DNA of 10,367 bases from an uncultured Eubacteriales bacterium (GCA_934467435.1 CAKSLR010000049.1:1-10367); one strand, 5' to 3'. Positions 1 to 7,604 are shown, counted from the first letter of the stretch. The notes: generated from the sequence alone by a model not told the origin. Numbers and translations: made by a program.

Positions 1-1
1 C

Positions 2-544
2 ACCTCGGGTGGCGGCGTGACGCTTTCGGGCGGGGAAGTGCTCGCTCAGCCCGCCTTTGCCCGCGCCCTGCTTGCCGCCTGTCGGGAACACGGTGTGCAG
101 ACCGCCATCGAAACGGGCGGCGGCGGACGGGAGAGCGACTTTCTCTCTCTGCTCCCTCTTTGTGATTTCGTGTATTTTGACATCAAGGCACGGGAAGAGG
201 ATTACCCCCGTATGGTCGGCATGCGCGCGGCAGGGGTGATGCAGAACCTCCGGCATCTGGAGGAGAGCGGCGTGCCGTATGTGCTGCGCCTGCCGCTGGT
301 GCCGGGGGAAAATGATGACGACGCGGCGCTGCGCGCAGCGGCGGCGCTGTCTCGTCGCGCTCCCTCGTGCCTTGGGGCGGAGATGATGTTTTACCATACC
401 CTCGGGGTCTATAAGTACGAGACGCTCTCGCGGACCTATTGCCTGCCCGATGCCCGCGAATATACGGGGGAAGAAAAGGCGGCAAAGCAGGCGGCGTTTG
501 TCTTTTTCGGCGGCAGACTCTTCTCCGGCAATTTTTCCGAATAA
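2..544 (+). CDS. Glycyl-radical enzyme activating protein (radical SAM), C-terminal part
   Basis: This is the 3' end (about 180 residues) of a gene that begins before the window. The open frame continues upstream to base 2 without a start codon. It opens with GGGVTLSGGE, the hallmark of the PflA-type activase family, which uses a [4Fe-4S] cluster and S-adenosylmethionine to install a glycyl radical on a partner enzyme. Further family landmarks are a TAIETGG strand, DFVYFDIK, LRLPLVPGENDD (the RxPxxPGxND element) and HTLGVYKYETL near the end. The CxxxCxxC cluster motif and any ferredoxin-like insert would lie upstream and cannot be seen. The partner glycyl-radical enzyme is not in the window, so the substrate (pyruvate, choline, glycerol or other) cannot be assigned. 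It is separated from the next gene by two terminators and is not part of the downstream operon. Confidence 0.9.
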   Translation, partial: TSGGGVTLSGGEVLAQPAFARALLAACREHGVQTAIETGGGGRESDFLSLLPLCDFVYFDIKAREEDYPRMVGMRAAGVMQNLRHLEESGVPYVLRLPLVPGENDDDAALRAAAALSRRAPSCLGAEMMFYHTLGVYKYETLSRTYCLPDAREYTGEEKAAKQAAFVFFGGRLFSGNFSE

Positions 545-562
545 ATTTTTCGCCGATTCTTC

Positions 563-594
563 GGCGGGGGTGCTGGACGCACCCCCGCCCTTTT
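563..594 (+). terminator. Intrinsic terminator of the activase gene
   Basis: A perfect 11-bp GC-rich stem (GGCGGGGGTGC at 563-573 pairs with 579-589) has the five-base loop TGGAC and is followed by CTTTT. It lies 18 bases after the stop codon of the activase gene. Confidence 0.92.
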
Positions 595-602
595 CGTGTT
601 TT

Positions 603-627
603 CGGGGCGTTTTCGCTCCGTTTTTTT
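603..627 (+). terminator. Second, tandem intrinsic terminator
   Basis: A 7-bp stem (CGGGGCG at 603-609 with CGCTCCG at 614-620, one G-U pair) has a TTTT loop and is followed directly by seven T residues. It lies nine bases after the first terminator and would act as a back-up, insulating the downstream operon from read-through. Confidence 0.8.
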
Positions 628-825
628 GCGTTTGGGCTTGCATTTTCCGTTTGCTGCGCCCTTTCGGTTTTTCGGCGCCTGCCGGGGGCGAAGCGGCGGC
701 GGGCGCAACTTGTCGGGTGGCTGCCGTACGGGCGGAAAAAACAGGTGTCGTTGCCGCTTTTTTGAAAATTTTGCGGCAGTTTCCCGTCGGTTTTCACACA
801 AAAACCACACGCGCCCCGTGTTTTA

Positions 826-857
826 TTAACAGTTTGTCTATATATATATGGTACAAT
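826..857 (+). promoter_or_regulatory. Extended -10 promoter of the ABC operon
   Basis: TGGTACAAT at 849-857 matches the extended -10 consensus TGnTATAAT (TG at 849-850, TACAAT at 852-857) and follows an alternating TA tract at about 839-849. There is no good -35 box at the usual 16-18 base spacing. The nearest match, TTAACA at 826-831, is 20 bases upstream of the -10, so recognition probably relies on the TG extension. Transcription would start near 864, giving a leader of about 95 bases. It is the only convincing promoter seen upstream of the seven-gene run. Confidence 0.6.
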
Positions 858-875
858 TTCCGTATATCGTGTACC
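850..875. promoter_or_regulatory. Candidate operator: GGTACA-N14-TGTACC dyad
   Basis: The half-sites GGTACA (850-855) and TGTACC (870-875) are perfect inverted copies with centres 20 bases apart, which is about two helical turns. The left half overlaps the -10 box and the right half lies just after the predicted transcription start, a placement suited to a repressor. No regulator gene is present in the window, and six-base half-sites can arise by chance. Confidence 0.3.
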
Positions 876-904
876 CGGCGGATGGCGCGCGCCGCCGTCC
901 GCCG
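876..904 (+). promoter_or_regulatory. GC-rich stem-loop in the 5' leader
   Basis: CGGCGGATGGCG (876-887) pairs with CGCCGTCCGCCG (893-904) to give a continuous 12-bp stem with one T-G wobble and the five-base loop CGCGC. No T tract follows, so it is not an intrinsic terminator. It would begin about 12 bases from the predicted transcript 5' end, where such hairpins often protect mRNA from decay or form part of a regulatory leader. No known riboswitch consensus was recognised. Confidence 0.45.
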
Positions 905-958
905 AACATTCCGAAAAATCCTGAGAAAAGGGTGCCATGACACCCGATGAGGCGTTTT

Positions 959-1930
959 ATGATTGAAGTTTCGCACCTTTCCAAAAGTTACGGTTCCCAC
1001 CGTGCCCTGCATGATGTGAGTTTTTCGATCGCGGAAGGGGAAATTGTCGGTTTTCTCGGTCCGAACGGGGCAGGGAAAAGTACGACGATGAATATTCTCA
1101 CCGGCTGCCTTTCTTCCGATACGGGCAGCGTGACGGTAGACGGCAAAAATATTCTTGACGATCCTCTCGGCGCCAAGCGCCGCATCGGTTACCTGCCCGA
1201 GCAACCGCCCGTGTACCCCGATATGACGGTGGAGGAATACCTCGGCTTTGTGTATGAGTTGCGCGGCGCCACCGCCCCGCGGCGGGAACACATTGCCGGA
1301 ATCTGTGAGCAGGTGCGCCTTACCGATGTGCGCCACCGTCTGATCGGCAATCTCTCAAAGGGGTACCGGCAGCGGGTGGGCATTGCCCAGGCGCTGGTGG
1401 GGGATCCGCCCGTTCTGATTTTTGACGAACCGACGGTCGGTCTTGACCCGAAGCAGATCATTGAGGTGCGGAACCTGCTCCGTACCCTCGGCAAAAACCA
1501 CACGGTCATTCTCAGCACCCACATCCTGCCCGAGGTGCAGGCAATCTGCGGGCGGCTGCTGATTATCAACGAAGGGCGGCTGATTGCCGACCGCACCACC
1601 GATGAACTGACCCGCGTGATCCGGGACGGGCAGAGTTACCGCCTGAAGGTGGCGGGGCCGCAGAAGGAAGTGCTTGCCGTGCTTCGCAGCGTGGGCGGCG
1701 TCCTGCGCGCCGATACCAACGCCGACCGGGACGGGGAGGCGTATTCCTTCAGTATCGAGTGCGCGGCGGGAGCCGATGTGCGCCCCGCAATCTTCTATGC
1801 CCTTGCCGACCACCGTTACCCGCTGTATGCCATGGAGGCGGTACGGAGCGATCTGGAAGACGTCTTTTTGCAACTCATCGAGCGCGGCGGCGATCTTGCC
1901 GCCTCCAAAAACGCCACGCGGCGGAAATGA
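959..1930 (+). CDS. ABC transporter ATP-binding protein, GldA-like
   Basis: This 323-residue cytoplasmic ATPase subunit hydrolyses ATP to drive the permease encoded next. The nucleotide-binding domain fills residues 1-220: Walker A GPNGAGKST at 34-42, Q-loop Gln82 in YLPEQPPVYPDMTV, signature LSKGY at 132-136 (the usual LSGGQ is replaced, as is common in this subgroup), Walker B VLIFDEP at 152-158 and the switch His188 in STHI. The last 100 residues form the accessory domain typical of ABC-2/GldA-type ATPases. The ATG at 959 is preferred over the in-frame ATG at 947, because GAGG (949-952) sits six bases before it and MIEVSHLSKSYG is the usual N-terminus. It is the first gene of the operon, 12 bases before the permease. 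The exported substrate cannot be deduced; the assignment to a GldA-like exporter rests on the permease, GldG and DUF4340 neighbours. Confidence 0.95.
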   Translation: MIEVSHLSKSYGSHRALHDVSFSIAEGEIVGFLGPNGAGKSTTMNILTGCLSSDTGSVTVDGKNILDDPLGAKRRIGYLPEQPPVYPDMTVEEYLGFVYELRGATAPRREHIAGICEQVRLTDVRHRLIGNLSKGYRQRVGIAQALVGDPPVLIFDEPTVGLDPKQIIEVRNLLRTLGKNHTVILSTHILPEVQAICGRLLIINEGRLIADRTTDELTRVIRDGQSYRLKVAGPQKEVLAVLRSVGGVLRADTNADRDGEAYSFSIECAAGADVRPAIFYALADHRYPLYAMEAVRSDLEDVFLQLIERGGDLAASKNATRRK

Positions 1931-1942
1931 GAGGAATGCGAT

Positions 1943-2647
1943 ATGTTTGCCATTTATAAACGGGAGATGCGCTCCTACTTTACCACCCCCATCGGGTATA
2001 TTTTTGCGGCGGTGTATCTTGCCCTCGGCGCGGCGGTGTTCTGCTACTCCACCCTTTACGCCCTGTCGGCGGATACCGGCACGTATTTCACCATCATGCT
2101 GTTTTCCCTTGTGGTGCTGCTGCCCCTTCTGACTATGAAGACTTTCAGCGAGGAACGCAAGAGCCGCACCGAACAACTGCTGCTTTCGGCGCCCGTCACG
2201 CTCACCGGCATGGTGCTCGGTAAATTCCTTGCCGCCTTCAGTGTGTTCTTTGGGTGCACGCTGCTTTCCTCTCTGAATTTCATGATCCTGTACCGGCACG
2301 CGGAGCCGAACACCGCTATGATCCTCGGCAACCTGCTTGCCCTCCTTCTTGTCGGCATGGCGTTTCTTGCCATCGGTATGCTGGTTTCCGCCCTGACCGA
2401 GAGCCAGCTTTCCGCTGCCGTCATCACGGTTGCGGTGTTGCTGCTTCTGATGGTCATCAGTTTTGCCAACAGCCTCATCGGTGTCCGTTGGCTGCGCTTC
2501 CTGCTCAGTGGGCTGTCGGTCTTTGCCCGGTTCCAGAATTTCACGAACGGCATTTTTGATGTCGCGGCTGTCGCCTACTACCTCTCGCTCACGGCACTCT
2601 TCCTTTTCCTTTGCGTGCGCGTGTATGACCGGCGACGCTACGCCTGA
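1943..2647 (+). CDS. ABC-2-type permease, GldF-like
   Basis: This is a 234-residue integral membrane protein with about six hydrophobic segments. It opens with the cytoplasmic MFAIYKREMRSYFTTPIGY, characteristic of ABC-2 permeases whose first helix follows a KRE.R.YF motif. A cytoplasmic loop contains LLTMKTFSEERKSRTEQLLL (about residues 53-76), which is conserved in GldF-like permeases and contacts the ATPase. GKFLAA follows before the third helix, and the C-terminal helix ends in the basic tail YDRRRYA. Length and order match a GldF half-transporter, so the complex is expected to be a dimer of permease and ATPase. An AGAGG ribosome binding site (1930-1934) precedes the start by eight bases. 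The next gene follows after 10 bases. Substrate unknown. Confidence 0.92.
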   Translation: MFAIYKREMRSYFTTPIGYIFAAVYLALGAAVFCYSTLYALSADTGTYFTIMLFSLVVLLPLLTMKTFSEERKSRTEQLLLSAPVTLTGMVLGKFLAAFSVFFGCTLLSSLNFMILYRHAEPNTAMILGNLLALLLVGMAFLAIGMLVSALTESQLSAAVITVAVLLLLMVISFANSLIGVRWLRFLLSGLSVFARFQNFTNGIFDVAAVAYYLSLTALFLFLCVRVYDRRRYA

Positions 2648-2657
2648 CGGAGGGTGC

Positions 2658-4121
2658 ATGAACATCAAAGAATTGCTTGCCACACGGCGCGCCCGCCATG
2701 CGGGCACCTCCTTTTCTTTTCTTGCCCTGGTGATCGCGTTCTTTTATCTTCTGAACCTGATCCTTCTCGGCTTTGCCGATAAATTCGGCTGGTATTTTTA
2801 TACCAAACCCCAGTATGATCTTACGGTCAGTGATGCCGCTGCCCCACTGTTTGCCGAAATCGATACGTCGGCAGGTGGCGTGGAGATTGTGTTCTGCGAT
2901 GTGGAGGACAACATCCGCACCCATAAACAACTGGACTATGTGTATGAGACTGCGGTGAATCTGCGGGATCGGTATCCCGAACTGATTACCCTGACCTTTG
3001 TGAACCTGTGGCTGAACCCCGACCGCCTTTCCGCTTACCGCACGGCAAAGGACGGCACCGAGAATACCCTCACCACCTCCACCGTCATTGTGGATTACCG
3101 CGGCGAATATATCTGCAATTCCGCCGCCGCGTTTTACACGCTGGACGACAACAACAGCGTCACCGCCTATAACGGGGAAGAGGTGTTTGTTGCCAACATC
3201 CTTTGGGTCAGCGCCAAAAATCACCCCGTTGCCTACTTTACCGCCAACCATGGGGAAGAGGTACCCGCCGCCCTGCGCCGCCAGTTGATTTATGCCGGCT
3301 ACACCGTGGCGCGGCTGGATCTTGCCACCGTTTCCGCCGTGCCGGAGGATGCGGGGGTTGTGGTCATTGCCTCTCCGATTTACGATTTTCAGAAATCCGC
3401 AGAGGGCGCTTCGTATGTCTCGGAACTGGATAAACTCCGCACCTACCTGGACGGGGGCGGGCGCATGCTGGTTACCCTGCACCCGAACCGCCTGACCAAA
3501 GAGGAAGGAGTGACCCATACCGGTCTTTCCCGCCTGTGCGAGTTTCTTTCTTCCTACGGCATCGATGCCGCCGGCGGCGTGCTGACCGACCGGGAAAATG
3601 CCCTGCCGGGTTCGGGCGGTTATTCGCTCATCACCCTGCCCGGTACGGGGGCGTGCAGTGATCGCCTGCAAAGCGCCCAGGGCGGACGCCGCAGCGTGCT
3701 CTCTTACGCCACTCCGCTCACCGTGTCGGGGGAGGCAGAAGTGCTGCTCACCTCGGCGGGCAGCGCCCGGCTGCTGAGTGCCGCGGGCGAGGAGATCGGG
3801 CACGGTTCTTACCCCGTGCTTGCCCTGCGCCGCACGGCGAAGGGCGGGATGCTTTTTGTCGCGGGCAGCGCGTATCTTGCGGATGACCGCATGGTAAACG
3901 CCGAAGGGTACGGTAACCGCGAACTGATTTACGGTCTGCTCGCGGAGATGGGGGCAACCCGTTCCCCCGCCGGCATCCGTTCGGTGGTGGTCGATCGTTC
4001 GGCACTGGAGAACCTGACGCTGCAGGAGGCGGATATTTATGCCGTGATCAGCATTGCCGTCATTCCCGCTGCCCTGCTTCTTTCCGGGCTGATTGTCATC
4101 CGCCGCCGCAAAAATCACTAA
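2658..4121 (+). CDS. GldG-like ABC auxiliary protein, first copy
   Basis: This 487-residue protein is of the GldG / ABC_transp_aux type. A transmembrane helix lies at about residues 19-38 after a basic N-terminus, followed by a large domain that should face outside, and a second helix at about 460-481 ends in RRRKNH. Family landmarks are VEIVFCDVEDN early in the domain, NGEEVFVANIL, and AYFTANHGEEVP with His198-Gly199-Glu200, matching the tGHGE element of GldG. A Rossmann-like region follows (VVVIASPIYDF, then LRTYLDGGGRMLVTL). GldG is needed with GldA and GldF for gliding in Flavobacterium; outside Bacteroidetes its role is unknown. The start at 2658 is chosen because GGAGG (2649-2653) lies just before it; the frame is open further upstream only as an overlap with the permease gene. 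A second, diverged copy follows after 15 bases. Confidence 0.86.
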   Translation: MNIKELLATRRARHAGTSFSFLALVIAFFYLLNLILLGFADKFGWYFYTKPQYDLTVSDAAAPLFAEIDTSAGGVEIVFCDVEDNIRTHKQLDYVYETAVNLRDRYPELITLTFVNLWLNPDRLSAYRTAKDGTENTLTTSTVIVDYRGEYICNSAAAFYTLDDNNSVTAYNGEEVFVANILWVSAKNHPVAYFTANHGEEVPAALRRQLIYAGYTVARLDLATVSAVPEDAGVVVIASPIYDFQKSAEGASYVSELDKLRTYLDGGGRMLVTLHPNRLTKEEGVTHTGLSRLCEFLSSYGIDAAGGVLTDRENALPGSGGYSLITLPGTGACSDRLQSAQGGRRSVLSYATPLTVSGEAEVLLTSAGSARLLSAAGEEIGHGSYPVLALRRTAKGGMLFVAGSAYLADDRMVNAEGYGNRELIYGLLAEMGATRSPAGIRSVVVDRSALENLTLQEADIYAVISIAVIPAALLLSGLIVIRRRKNH

Positions 4122-4136
4122 GGAGACCTTTTGCTT

Positions 4137-5786
4137 ATGTGGAAAGCACAAAAAGAAAAGCGCCGCCTGCGCGTCTTTCTGCACACCGCGCTTTCGCTTG
4201 CCGTGGCGCTGGTGCTGCTTGCCGGCAATTTCCTCTTCACGGCATACGGCGCCTCGTCCAACCTCTTTGTCGATATGACAGCCGAGGGGCGCTACACCCT
4301 TCGTCAGACGGCAGTGAACATCCTGCTGGCGGCGGACGTGCATGACAATGTGGACATCATTTTCTGCGCGGATGACGACGTGCTGCGCGCCTCCTATAAC
4401 AGTTCCCTGATTTATACCATGGCGCTGGAAATGGAAAAACAGGTGCCCTATATTCATGTCAGCACGGTCAACGTGCGGCGCAGCCCGGAACTGGTTGCCG
4501 CCTACAAGCGTACCTCCGCCACCACCATCGCCTGGGATGACGTGATTGTGACGAGCGGCACCGAATACCGCGTGTATAAAGCCGATTCGTTCTTCACCGT
4601 TTCGTCGAACAACAGCGATACCATCCTCGGCTTCAACGGGGAGCAGAAAATGACCGAGGCCATTCTCGCCCTCACCGCCAAAGATCTGCCGATTGCCTGC
4701 TTCGTCACGGGGCACGGGGAAACCGTTCCTTCTCAGAGCGACCCGGAAACGGCAGACCTCTTCGAGCGCATCCGGTATGCCGGGTTCACGATCAAAACCA
4801 TTGATCTGGAGACCGAGGATCTGCCCGAGACCTGTACGCTCGTCATTCTCAACGGTCCGACGACCGATTACCCTTCGGGGCGGCTGGAGGATGCGGATTA
4901 TACCTCCCCCATTACCAAACTTGACCGGTTCCTTGACCGTTACGGCACGCTCTTTTACTTCCGCGATCCTGCGGCGGGGACCCTGCCGAATCTCGAAGAA
5001 TTTCTTGCGGAATGGGGCATCGGCTTCCGTGTGACCGACCCGAGCGGCAAGGCATTTGCCGATACCACGCTCATCGACTCTTCCGCCGCCCTGTCGGGGG
5101 ACGCACGGCGGATCTGCGGGGTCTACGGCACCTCGTCCATCTATGCGGATATTACCGCGCTTTCCTCTCCCCCGAAAACCGTGTTTGAATCCTGCGCGCC
5201 GGTTTCGGTTCTGTGGCAGGGGGGGATTTCCTCTTCCAACAGCGCCGGGCGGAAGGTAGAGACGCTCTTTTCTACCACCTCTGCCGCACAGGCGGTGGAC
5301 CGGGAGGGGAATACCGTGACCTCCGGCACCTTCCCGCTCATGACCATGACCACCGAATCGCGCATGATCCACAACGTGTATTATACCGCCTATGTGTTTG
5401 TCTGCGGCACCACGCTCTACCATGCCGCCGATTATTTCTCCGAGAATGTCTACGGCAACGGAGAAGTGTTCCAAAGCGCCCTGCGCGGCGCGGCGCGTAC
5501 CACCGCCAGCGTGGCGGATGCGCTGGAGTTCAAGTATTACGAATCCGCTGATTTTACCACCACCGACGATGCGACCCAGAATACCATCTACCGGCGGGAT
5601 GGGGAAGGAAACGTCATCTGGATCACCGACCCCGAAACCGGCACCAGTTATAAATCGGTCCTGCGTGTGATCCGCCCGATCACCGATGGGGAGAAAACCA
5701 TGTGGACATGGGTTCTTGCGGTGCTGCCCGCGCTGCTTCTCTTCGGGACGTGCGGCGTGGTGGTGCTGCGCCGCCGCGGGCGGTAA
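4137..5786 (+). CDS. GldG-like ABC auxiliary protein, second copy
   Basis: This 549-residue protein has the same architecture as its upstream neighbour: a basic N-terminus, a helix at about residues 13-34, a large presumed external domain, and a C-terminal helix at about 522-544 ending in RRRGR. Shared elements in the same order are VDIIFCADDD, FNGEQKMTEAILALTAKDLPIA (in part), VTGHGETVP with His193-Gly194-Glu195, AGFTIKTIDLET, and a GPTTDY / LDRFLDRYG region. It is about 60 residues longer; the extra length lies mostly in the C-terminal third, just before the last helix. The two copies look only distantly similar, so they are old paralogues. The start is uncertain: AGGAG (4121-4125) is 11 bases from the ATG at 4137 but five from an in-frame TTG at 4131, which would add two residues. 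DUF4340 follows after 18 bases. Confidence 0.83.
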   Translation: MWKAQKEKRRLRVFLHTALSLAVALVLLAGNFLFTAYGASSNLFVDMTAEGRYTLRQTAVNILLAADVHDNVDIIFCADDDVLRASYNSSLIYTMALEMEKQVPYIHVSTVNVRRSPELVAAYKRTSATTIAWDDVIVTSGTEYRVYKADSFFTVSSNNSDTILGFNGEQKMTEAILALTAKDLPIACFVTGHGETVPSQSDPETADLFERIRYAGFTIKTIDLETEDLPETCTLVILNGPTTDYPSGRLEDADYTSPITKLDRFLDRYGTLFYFRDPAAGTLPNLEEFLAEWGIGFRVTDPSGKAFADTTLIDSSAALSGDARRICGVYGTSSIYADITALSSPPKTVFESCAPVSVLWQGGISSSNSAGRKVETLFSTTSAAQAVDREGNTVTSGTFPLMTMTTESRMIHNVYYTAYVFVCGTTLYHAADYFSENVYGNGEVFQSALRGAARTTASVADALEFKYYESADFTTTDDATQNTIYRRDGEGNVIWITDPETGTSYKSVLRVIRPITDGEKTMWTWVLAVLPALLLFGTCGVVVLRRRGR

Positions 5787-5804
5787 GAAAAAAGGAGAAA
5801 CTGC

Positions 5805-7604
5805 ATGAGAAAACCAACCAAAACATCCGACCGGCGCCTGCCGTGGCTTGCCGCGCTTGCCGTCCTCTTTGTCGTGCTTCTGGTTCTGTACCTCTCGGTT
5901 CTGTCTCCCTTCTTCTCGGCGGAAGAAGAAAAAACCACCACCTCCCGCAGTACCATAGACGGGGAAAGCGGCGGGCTGGTGAACGGCACCATCCTTCTGT
6001 ATCCGCAGGTCAACCGCGCGGATATGCACGCCATCCGCGTGTATCAGAAGGTCAGCGATGCCCCCGGTACCTACCGCTCCTATGCCTTTTTGCGGGATGC
6101 GGAGGATGCGGACGGGGACGGCGATACGGCGGATTTCATCATCGAGGGCTATGCCGGCAATACGTATGATGAAGAGAAGTTTGCCTACCTTGTGGTCGAT
6201 ACCGGGCACACCACGGCGCTGGAGCGCCTGGATCTCGGGACGGAGGAGAGCGACGTGATTGCCGCGTATTCCCGTTTCGGGCTTGCCGACGACCAGTATC
6301 CCACCTATTTTACGCTGGAATTGACCGACGGGCGTTCCTATACGGTCTATATCGGGAACAAGTCGCCTGACGGGAACTATTATGCACGTCTTTCGGGCAG
6401 AGCCGCGGTCTATGTGCTGTATTCGAAACTGGATCAGTCGGTTATGGCGCCCCTTACCCATTTTGTCACGCCTTCTCTGACCTTTGAGGCGGATCATAAC
6501 TATTCTTATATTTATATCCGCAATTTCTCCATCTTCCGGGATTCCGCCGTGCGCGACCTCTTCTTCGGCGGCAGCGGGGATAAGGCGCCCGATGTGGATA
6601 TCACCCTGTCTCCCGATATCATGTTTACCTATCTTCCTTCCTATAAACGGGATCTTTACCATTCCACCGCCATCTACGGCATGCTTGCCCCGAACACCAT
6701 CTATACGCCAAACGATACGCGCGTGGATGCCGCCCTGCAGAAACTGCCCGGGCTGACGGGGAGCGAGGTGCTGCAACTCGGTATCACCGACCGCGATTTT
6801 GCCGAGGGCGGGCTGCTTTCCAAGTTGCTTTGTACCCTTTATTACGAGATGCCCTACAACGTCACGTATGACGAAAATGAGGATCCGATTGTCGGTTCCT
6901 ACATCAAAAACGTGCTCTTCATCACGCCCCGCGGGGCGGACGGCTCTTATGTCGTCGGCAGCCTTTCGTACCGGGATGGGGAAGACCGCACCGAGATCTT
7001 TTACAACATGATTGCCCGCGTGGCGGCAGACAACCTCTCCTTCTGCGAATATTCGCTCTTTGACTGGATTGCGCCCGATATGTTCTCGGTCTCCATCGAC
7101 AACGTGGCGCAGATGGAGTTTTCTTCCGCCCGCGGGGATTACCTCTTCCGCCTGATCGGTGACGGTTCCAGCGACCAGATGGTAAAGGAGCTCTACAGCG
7201 GCTTCACCTTCACCTACAAACCCCGCAACACGCCGTTTTCGGTCAACGATCAGGGGTATTGCGATGATATCAAGCAGTTCCGCAACCTGTATATGCTGCT
7301 GCTCAGCCTGCATTACAGCGGGGAGATTGCGGCAGACAGCGGTATGAGTGACTCCGAAATTGCCGATTATATGAAGGACGACTCGCGCTGCATCCTCTCT
7401 TTTGTCATGACGATGGAGGACGGGCGGCGGATCACTTATCGCTTCTATCCGTACTCCGAGCGGCACTGTATGGTTTCGCTCTCGGGGGACGGCATCCCTA
7501 CCATCACCACCTTCTATACGCTGAATGTCGGGGTGCGCCGCATTGCGGACGCGACCTGGCAACTCATGCACGGGGTGGAGATTGACCCGAATTATCGCTA
7601 TTGA
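5805..7604 (+). CDS. DUF4340 domain-containing membrane-anchored protein
   Basis: This 599-residue protein has a basic N-terminus and one transmembrane helix at about residues 13-34. The rest would lie outside the membrane; there is no lipobox and no C-terminal helix. The segment FTLELTDGRSYTVYIG, then KSPDGNYYAR and a VYVLYSKLD strand (about residues 168-210) matches the DUF4340 repeat, where a beta-strand with an IG..sPdG.yYaR turn is typical. DUF4340 proteins are regularly encoded next to GldG-type proteins, which supports both calls; their biochemical role is not known to me. An Asp-rich loop at residues 101-112 (DADGDGDTADFI) resembles a calcium-binding EF-hand/dockerin loop but lacks the terminal Glu. 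The remaining 380 residues show no motif I recognise. GGAG lies nine bases before the ATG. The gene is long for the family, whose members are often 300-500 residues. Confidence 0.82.
   Translation: MRKPTKTSDRRLPWLAALAVLFVVLLVLYLSVLSPFFSAEEEKTTTSRSTIDGESGGLVNGTILLYPQVNRADMHAIRVYQKVSDAPGTYRSYAFLRDAEDADGDGDTADFIIEGYAGNTYDEEKFAYLVVDTGHTTALERLDLGTEESDVIAAYSRFGLADDQYPTYFTLELTDGRSYTVYIGNKSPDGNYYARLSGRAAVYVLYSKLDQSVMAPLTHFVTPSLTFEADHNYSYIYIRNFSIFRDSAVRDLFFGGSGDKAPDVDITLSPDIMFTYLPSYKRDLYHSTAIYGMLAPNTIYTPNDTRVDAALQKLPGLTGSEVLQLGITDRDFAEGGLLSKLLCTLYYEMPYNVTYDENEDPIVGSYIKNVLFITPRGADGSYVVGSLSYRDGEDRTEIFYNMIARVAADNLSFCEYSLFDWIAPDMFSVSIDNVAQMEFSSARGDYLFRLIGDGSSDQMVKELYSGFTFTYKPRNTPFSVNDQGYCDDIKQFRNLYMLLLSLHYSGEIAADSGMSDSEIADYMKDDSRCILSFVMTMEDGRRITYRFYPYSERHCMVSLSGDGIPTITTFYTLNVGVRRIADATWQLMHGVEIDPNYRY

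Larger units (their letters stand above)
545..958. other. Intergenic region between activase and ABC operon
   Basis: This stretch of about 410 bases holds no gene I can support. Its first 80 bases contain the tandem terminators. Bases 628 to about 820 are GC-rich and pyrimidine-rich on the + strand; frames open across them have low-complexity Arg/Pro/Phe translations, no ribosome binding site and no recognisable domain. The last 140 bases are the control region of the downstream operon: an AT-rich tract, an extended -10 promoter, a dyad, a leader hairpin, a small hairpin and the ribosome binding site. Confidence 0.7.

Noticed and set aside
807..824. Small hairpin ACACG/CGTGT followed by TTTTATT, as a possible third terminator
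   Set aside because: The stem is only five base pairs, and the T tract merges into the AT-rich promoter region; too weak to call.
436..950. Several overlapping open frames on both strands across the intergenic region
   Set aside because: They run through two clear terminators and a promoter, have Arg/Pro/Phe-biased translations, lack ribosome binding sites and show no conserved motif.
1355..2707. A 450-codon minus strand open frame over the ATPase and permease genes
   Set aside because: It has the same cause: it is codon-aligned with both + strand genes, and its translation is rich in Gln/His/Lys with no recognisable domain.
4131..4136. TTG at 4131 as start of the second GldG-like gene
   Set aside because: Its spacing to AGGAG is better than that of the ATG at 4137, but TTG is a less common start. 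The ATG was kept, with the ambiguity noted; the difference is two residues.
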